Positions 1-6,408 of a DNA stretch of 6,408 nucleotides are shown piece by piece. The translations under genes were made by a program, and so were the position numbers. The notes under the pieces were generated by a model that was given only the letters and a program-made list of their open reading frames with translations, searched no databases and was not told the origin of the DNA. This DNA is from Archangium sp. GTDB taxonomy: Bacteria; Myxococcota; Myxococcia; Myxococcales; Myxococcaceae. Numbering within the stretch: the stretch's first letter is position 1; each line of letters opens with the position of its first letter. The DNA lies in assembly GCA_016793585.1 (NCBI GenBank), contig JAEUJR010000796.1, positions 1 through 6,408 on the forward strand, read 5' to 3'.

Positions 1-1
1 G

Positions 2-2011
2 GCGCAGAAGAACGGCATCGTCTCGAAGACCGAGAAGGCCGACCTGCAGCGCATCATGACCGAGTACAAGGACCTGTTTCAGGCCGGTGCGCTCGACGTG
101 ATCAAGGCGCTCGTCGAGCCGACGCCGCCTCCGCAGCCGCCGCCCGGTGGGCAGACGATCAACCTCGACCCCGCTGGTGGAAATCGGCCCGTCTTCCTCA
201 ACGCGTCTGGCGTCTTCACGGCCGCCGCCGACGGCAAGGCCCCTGCGAACGTCGTCGAGCTCGGCGACGCGCTCTTCAAGGCTGGCGAAGTCGCCGACAA
301 CGCGCGTGAGCCCATGCTCGCCAACGTCACGCCCGAGCTGCAGGCGAAGACGTTCGATCAGCTCAAGCTGGCGCTCGCCCGCGTTCCCAGCGACGGCGCT
401 CCTCCGGCTGGCCTCGACGCAAACCAGGCGCTCCAGCTGCGTGGCTCGGCCGCGTCGGTGCTCCTCGATCTCGTCAACGCCGCCAAGACGCCCGCGCTCC
501 AGCAGTCGGCGCTCGGCACCTACGAAGCCCTCGTGCGCGCCGAGAAGAACCCGCGCCTGCGCGAGAGCATGATCTTCCACCTCGTGAACTCGAAGGCCGC
601 GCAGACGGGCGAGCCGAAGAAGATCGCCGACGCGCTCCTCAAGGAGCTCGCGCCCACCTCGCCGCCGTACGACAAGTGGTTCGCCAACGGGAAGAACACC
701 GTCAACCTCTCGTGGACGGTGGGGCAGGGCGAGTTCTGGGGCGGCTTCACGAAGTACCTCAAGGACCACGGCTTCAAGCCGGTCGGCGCCGAGAACCAGT
801 ACGGCGTGTCGACCTACGAGGCGACCATCAACAAGCCCGGCGTCGGCGAGACGAAGTTCCGCATCTCGGTGCGTGAGGGCGGCACCAACATTCTCGCGCC
901 CATGAACGACCCGAACGTGCAGATCGTCGGCTACGACGGTCACTCGAACTGGGGCCGCGCGATGTCGAGCTCGGTGAACAACGGCCCCGCCACCACCGAC
1001 GGCGCCGCCGACAAGCTGCTCTTCTACAACCTGTGCGTCGGCAAGGGCATGCTCGACAAGGTGAAGGAGAAGTACGGCAACGCGCAGGTGGTCACCACCT
1101 ACGCCGCCTCGAACTTCTACACGGACAACAACGGCCAGATGACGCGCGGTGAAGGCGTGCAGGCGCTCATGGCCCTCGTCGACGGCGTCGCGGGCCGCAA
1201 GGGGTGGACGGACATTCACAAGGGCATGAACGACGCGGCCGACATCGGCTGGGGCCGCACGTGGGACAACTACATCACCCCGATCTCCACCATGACGCGC
1301 GAGAAGGTGCTCGACCGCGACAACGACGGCCAGGCCGACTACCTCGACAAGCACTTCAACTACTCGACCTTCAAGGTGCCCGAAGACACGCGCCGTGAGT
1401 TCGAGCCCGTGAAGCAGGACCGCCACGCCAGCGTGCTCGACGGCACCAAGGTGCTCGTCAGCGCGAACATGGTGAACACGCTCTCGGAGTTCAGCGGCAT
1501 TCTCGATCGCGCCAACCCCGACTCGAAGGTGATTGCCGGCGGCTGGTTCGAGCCGAAGATGGGCGAGAAAGATCTGATTCGCTTCACCGAGCAGAGGGGC
1601 CGCGACGGCAAGACCGAGTACGTGATGTCGGTGAGCTCGCGCTACTCGCACCTGTCGGAAGAGGGCCTGCGCGCGATCACCGTGTTCGAGTTCAACCGCT
1701 TCCTCGGTGACAAGGGCCTGCTGCGCATGCCGGCCGAAGACGTGAAGCTCGCCGGCCTGCTCGCGTTCGGTCAGTCGCTCGCCGTCGACGAGGGCTACCG
1801 CGACAACGAGGTCTGGAGCACGTTCATCAAGCGCTACAACCTGCCCGCGTCGATCAGCCTCTCGATGGTGACGCAGGCGCTCGGCGCGCACACGGGTCAC
1901 AACTACGCCGGTGATGCTGCGGGCGTCGCGAAGCTGAAGGAGCTCATCGGGCCTGCTGCGCTCGCCGAGCTCAAGAAGCCCGAGGTCGGTCAGCCCGTCA
2001 CCGTCGTCTGA
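2..2011 (+). CDS. Large protein with possible caspase-like (clan CD) His/Cys core and Ca-binding loop; 5'-partial
   Basis: I do not recognise the family. The frame is open from base 2 with no stop. The first ATG (56) has no Shine-Dalgarno at usable spacing, and the codons before it read AQKNGIVSKTEKADLQRI, which continues smoothly into a helix. The real start therefore probably lies left of the window, and a signal peptide cannot be judged. Residues are numbered from the ATG at 56. There is a Pro-rich linker at about 22-32, a helical region at about 65-200, then an alpha/beta region. In that region a hydrophobic strand ends in GYDGH (His296, codon 941-943) and the next one, KLLFYNLC, ends in Cys327 (codon 1034-1036). 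Strand-then-His and strand-then-Cys in this order is the pattern of clan CD peptidases (caspase, gingipain, CHAT), but the fold is inferred. Asp420, 422, 424, 428 and 431 with Gly425 form an EF-hand/dockerin-style calcium loop. The C-terminal 220 residues match nothing I know. The coding call is firm; the function is tentative. Confidence 0.85.
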   Translation, partial: AQKNGIVSKTEKADLQRIMTEYKDLFQAGALDVIKALVEPTPPPQPPPGGQTINLDPAGGNRPVFLNASGVFTAAADGKAPANVVELGDALFKAGEVADNAREPMLANVTPELQAKTFDQLKLALARVPSDGAPPAGLDANQALQLRGSAASVLLDLVNAAKTPALQQSALGTYEALVRAEKNPRLRESMIFHLVNSKAAQTGEPKKIADALLKELAPTSPPYDKWFANGKNTVNLSWTVGQGEFWGGFTKYLKDHGFKPVGAENQYGVSTYEATINKPGVGETKFRISVREGGTNILAPMNDPNVQIVGYDGHSNWGRAMSSSVNNGPATTDGAADKLLFYNLCVGKGMLDKVKEKYGNAQVVTTYAASNFYTDNNGQMTRGEGVQALMALVDGVAGRKGWTDIHKGMNDAADIGWGRTWDNYITPISTMTREKVLDRDNDGQADYLDKHFNYSTFKVPEDTRREFEPVKQDRHASVLDGTKVLVSANMVNTLSEFSGILDRANPDSKVIAGGWFEPKMGEKDLIRFTEQRGRDGKTEYVMSVSSRYSHLSEEGLRAITVFEFNRFLGDKGLLRMPAEDVKLAGLLAFGQSLAVDEGYRDNEVWSTFIKRYNLPASISLSMVTQALGAHTGHNYAGDAAGVAKLKELIGPAALAELKKPEVGQPVTVV

Positions 2012-2023
2012 CCCGCGACGCCT

Positions 2024-2440
2024 TCACGCCTGGCCGCGCGGCTGTGTTCGCGGCGCGGCCAGGGGCTCCCGACGGGCGTGCGTGTGCTCGAGCACCGCAC
2101 GAATGATCTCGTCTCGGTCGGCCGACGACACGAGTGGAAAGTGAATGCCGCGCACGCCCATCGCCGCGCGAATGGCGATCACCGTGAGGCCGAGAATGCC
2201 CGAGCTCGTGATCACGCCGACGCAGGTGATCGACTCGCGCAGCTGATCGAACAGCTCGAGCATGTGGTTCGGCCCGTCTTCGGTGACCGCCCGCGTGTTC
2301 GACTCGAGGATCAGCCCGGTCGGCCCGCTCGCACAGCTACGGGTGAAGGCGAGGGCGAACGCTCGCCGCTCCGATGGGTCCCACCCCGTGTCGGGGATCG
2401 TCAGCCGCACCACGCCTGGTTCGAGAAATTCGAACGGCAT
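2024..2440 (-). CDS. Small SpoIIAA/STAS-like hypothetical protein
   Basis: A 138-residue soluble protein without signal peptide or membrane segment. Reading hydrophobic runs gives a regular strand-helix alternation: VVRLTI, a helix from DPSERRAFALAF, TGLILES, a helix around MLELFDQL, CVGVITSS, a helix around LTVIAIRAAMG, GIHFPLVSS, and a helix at DEIIRAVLEH. This matches the beta-alpha repeat of SpoIIAA/STAS-like domains, which in other proteins bind partners in anti-sigma or stressosome-type switches. The assignment rests on pattern only, and I see no obvious conserved phosphorylatable Ser/Thr motif. The start is well fixed: an in-frame TGA lies one codon (GCC) upstream of the ATG at 2440. 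The ribosome-binding site is weak (GAGTGAG just upstream). It follows the DAO-type gene by 40 bp on the same strand and is probably its operon's last gene. The final residues (AAPRTQPRGQA) are encoded within the terminator-like hairpin, so they are probably a disordered tail. Confidence 0.75.
   Translation of the reverse strand: MPFEFLEPGVVRLTIPDTGWDPSERRAFALAFTRSCASGPTGLILESNTRAVTEDGPNHMLELFDQLRESITCVGVITSSGILGLTVIAIRAAMGVRGIHFPLVSSADRDEIIRAVLEHTHARREPLAAPRTQPRGQA
2029..2063. terminator. Candidate bidirectional terminator hairpin between convergent genes
   Basis: A perfect 11-bp inverted repeat has arms CCTGGCCGCGC (2029-2039) and GCGCGGCCAGG (2053-2063) around a 13-nt loop. It starts 18 bp after the stop of the plus-strand gene and lies inside the last codons of the convergent small gene. 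No T-run follows on either strand, so it is not a textbook intrinsic terminator. GC-rich hairpins lacking a U-tract are common at convergent gene ends in high-GC bacteria. The hairpin is seen; the terminator role is inferred. Confidence 0.45.
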
Positions 2441-2480
2441 GGCTCACTCATGTCGACGAGGTGGGCCGAACGCAAGCCCC

Positions 2481-5242
<2,762 letters not shown>

Positions 5243-5246
5243 CTGA

Positions 5247-5268
5247 AGTGCGACCGGTGTAACGCACT
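5247..5268. repeat. Short dyad upstream of the ferredoxin-FAD gene
   Basis: A perfect 6-bp inverted repeat (AGTGCG at 5247-5252, CGCACT at 5263-5268) flanks 10 bp that include the palindrome ACCGGT. It occupies positions -5 to -26 relative to the start codon at 5242, within the 46-bp gap after the kinase-like gene. It could be an operator half-site pair or an mRNA stem over the initiation region, but an arm this short can occur by chance. I see no convincing -35/-10 pair in the gap. Confidence 0.3.
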
Positions 5269-5288
5269 CACGAGCGCAGTTTAAGCCT

Positions 5289-6407
5289 TCAGCGCCACGG
5301 GTACCGTGCGGCAGGCGCTCCCACCCACCACCGCTGGCCGTCGGCTGCTCGAAACGCGGCTTCGTCTTCCGCCCGCTCGGGAGGGGTGCGCCAGGGCCGA
5401 ATCGAGTGCCCCACCTCGGCCCGCCGCACGAAGGTGCGCTTGTCGACCCGGTGCTCGAGCAGGCGATCTTCCACCACCGACAACCCTTCGAGCGGGTGAA
5501 TGCCCTCGGGCCACAGGCCCTCCCAGGTCGCGGGCAGCAGGGTGTCCTTCGTCCACAGGTGCTCGACGAGGCGATCGACGAAGCGGTGGGTGGCCGCCTC
5601 GAGCGTGCTGAACGCCTCGATCTTCGAGGCCGGTGCCACGCCACACGCGCTGCGCAGAGAGAACCGGAACTCCTTCAGCGTTCGAAAGCGCGCGTCGGGC
5701 AGGTGTGCCATCGCGCGTTCGAGCACCGCGATCACCTCGTCACTGGTGCCCAGCTTCCACCCTGCGGCGAGCGGCCGTTCGGCACGCAGCAACCCGCCCA
5801 CGTGCCCGCCGGCCTCGGCCTCGAGCGGGTGCCAGCCGGTCAGCATCCACGCGAGGCAGACGCCCAGCTCGAAGACGAGCGTTCGTTCGTTCAACGGCGC
5901 GCGCGTCACGTGCTCTGGCGAGAACAGCATCGAGTGATCGTTCACGTCGCGGCCGGTCGCGAGCAGCGCGTTCAGCGCGATTGGCGCCAGCGTGAGCTCG
6001 CCGGTGAGCGACCAGCCGATGCCCTGCGGGCACGGAGGCTCTTTGAGCAGCTCGTCACCACTGCGCTCGAACGCGTCGAAGAGCCCTTCTGCCAGTCGCA
6101 GCCAGGTCGGCACCGGCAACACCCAGCGCTCGTCTCCGAGGTTGCGGAGCAGATCGCCGCAGGTGACGCCGACGAAGCGTTCGAGCACCAGCGACAGCCG
6201 CGAGGGGTCGAGCTCGGCCTCGACGAGATCCTGCCAGGGCGGCCCGCGCCGCGCATAGCCACGCAGCCAGGTCGTGAGTCGTTCGCTCACCTCGTTCGTC
6301 ATCGGCGCCGAGACGAGCTCGAGCGCGAGCGGAAACGGCAGCTCGTGCCGCGGTTCGATCGCCCAGGTCTCGCTGTACGAGGTCGTGAGCAGGTGGTGCG
6401 CCGACAC
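5289..6407 (-). CDS. Serine/threonine-kinase-like protein, probable pseudokinase; 5' end at window edge
   Basis: 372 residues are visible. The pattern is that of a eukaryotic-type protein kinase. TTSYSETWAIE (8-18) is in the place of strands 1-2. LALEL (27-31) stands where VAxK is expected, with Glu instead of Lys. LVLERFVGVTCGDLL (73-87) matches the hinge and helix D. SLTGELTL (133-140) matches the strands around the catalytic loop. SPEH (163-166) equals the APE motif, LVFELGVCLAWMLTGWHPLE (177-196) equals subdomain IX, and DARFRTLKEF (238-247) equals the subdomain XI arginine region. I find no HRD, no DFG and no VAxK lysine, so catalysis is unlikely and a binding or regulatory role is inferred. 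Residues about 255-372 form an unrecognised C-terminal extension rich in Trp, Glu and Arg. The frame opens with GTG at the last bases of the window (6407-6405), so the true start may lie outside. A start at the ATG of residue 36 would remove the first kinase strands. It precedes the redox genes by 46 bp on the same strand; membership of that operon is possible but unproven. Confidence 0.82.
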   Translation of the reverse strand: MSAHHLLTTSYSETWAIEPRHELPFPLALELVSAPMTNEVSERLTTWLRGYARRGPPWQDLVEAELDPSRLSLVLERFVGVTCGDLLRNLGDERWVLPVPTWLRLAEGLFDAFERSGDELLKEPPCPQGIGWSLTGELTLAPIALNALLATGRDVNDHSMLFSPEHVTRAPLNERTLVFELGVCLAWMLTGWHPLEAEAGGHVGGLLRAERPLAAGWKLGTSDEVIAVLERAMAHLPDARFRTLKEFRFSLRSACGVAPASKIEAFSTLEAATHRFVDRLVEHLWTKDTLLPATWEGLWPEGIHPLEGLSVVEDRLLEHRVDKRTFVRRAEVGHSIRPWRTPPERAEDEAAFRAADGQRWWVGAPAARYPWR

Positions 6408-6408
6408 G

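Noticed and set aside
2403..2451. 16-codon ORF starting at the ATG at 2451 on the minus strand, overlapping the STAS-like gene's start
   Set aside because: It ends after 16 codons, has no Shine-Dalgarno and no recognisable peptide feature; chance occurrence is enough.
5243..5644. N-terminal extension of the ferredoxin-FAD gene by up to 134 codons
   Set aside because: The extra residues are Arg/Ser/Pro-rich shadow sequence of the kinase-like gene's last codons. Family-like sequence begins at the ATG at 5242.

Overview
The window is densely coding, GC-rich DNA. The wobble positions are almost all G or C; I did not compute an exact figure. The mix of a degenerate serine/threonine-kinase-like protein, a SpoIIAA/STAS-like small protein and a large calcium-loop, peptidase-like protein suggests a member of the Myxococcota (myxobacteria or relatives). 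That placement is inference from gene content and composition, not from a marker gene.

Layout: positions 2-2011 (+) hold the 3' part of a large protein gene that is still open at the left edge. The gene may encode a caspase-like (clan CD) His/Cys fold followed by a DxDxDGxxD calcium-type loop. It converges on a run of four minus-strand genes. Read in their own direction these are a kinase-like protein (6407-5289, 5' end at the window edge), a [2Fe-2S]/FAD oxidoreductase alpha-type subunit (5242-3965), a BFD-[2Fe-2S]/DAO-type FAD oxidoreductase beta-type subunit (3968-2481), and a small STAS-like protein (2440-2024). Gaps are 46 bp, a 4-bp ATGA overlap, and 40 bp, so a single transcript is plausible. 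The two tail-to-tail genes are separated by only 12 bp. A GC-rich 11-bp hairpin at the end of the small gene is the best candidate for a shared terminator. There is no gene-free stretch longer than 46 bp. I saw no tRNA, rRNA, CRISPR, insertion sequence or attachment site.

The core of the window is the oxidoreductase pair. The two proteins together carry every redox domain of the hydrogen-cyanide synthase / opine oxidase / D-hydroxyproline dehydrogenase / heteromeric sarcosine oxidase superfamily: plant-type [2Fe-2S], FAD/NAD-type Rossmann, BFD-type [2Fe-2S], and DAO-type FAD amine dehydrogenase. They are probably subunits of one complex that oxidises an amino acid or secondary amine and passes electrons through the iron-sulfur clusters. 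Compared with the three-gene hcnABC-type arrangement, the domain order along the DNA is the same but the gene boundaries fall elsewhere: the first two units are fused, and the BFD domain sits on the N-terminus of the DAO subunit. The substrate cannot be read from the sequence. The kinase-like and STAS-like genes flanking the pair look like signalling or regulatory proteins, but a functional link is only suggested by gene order.
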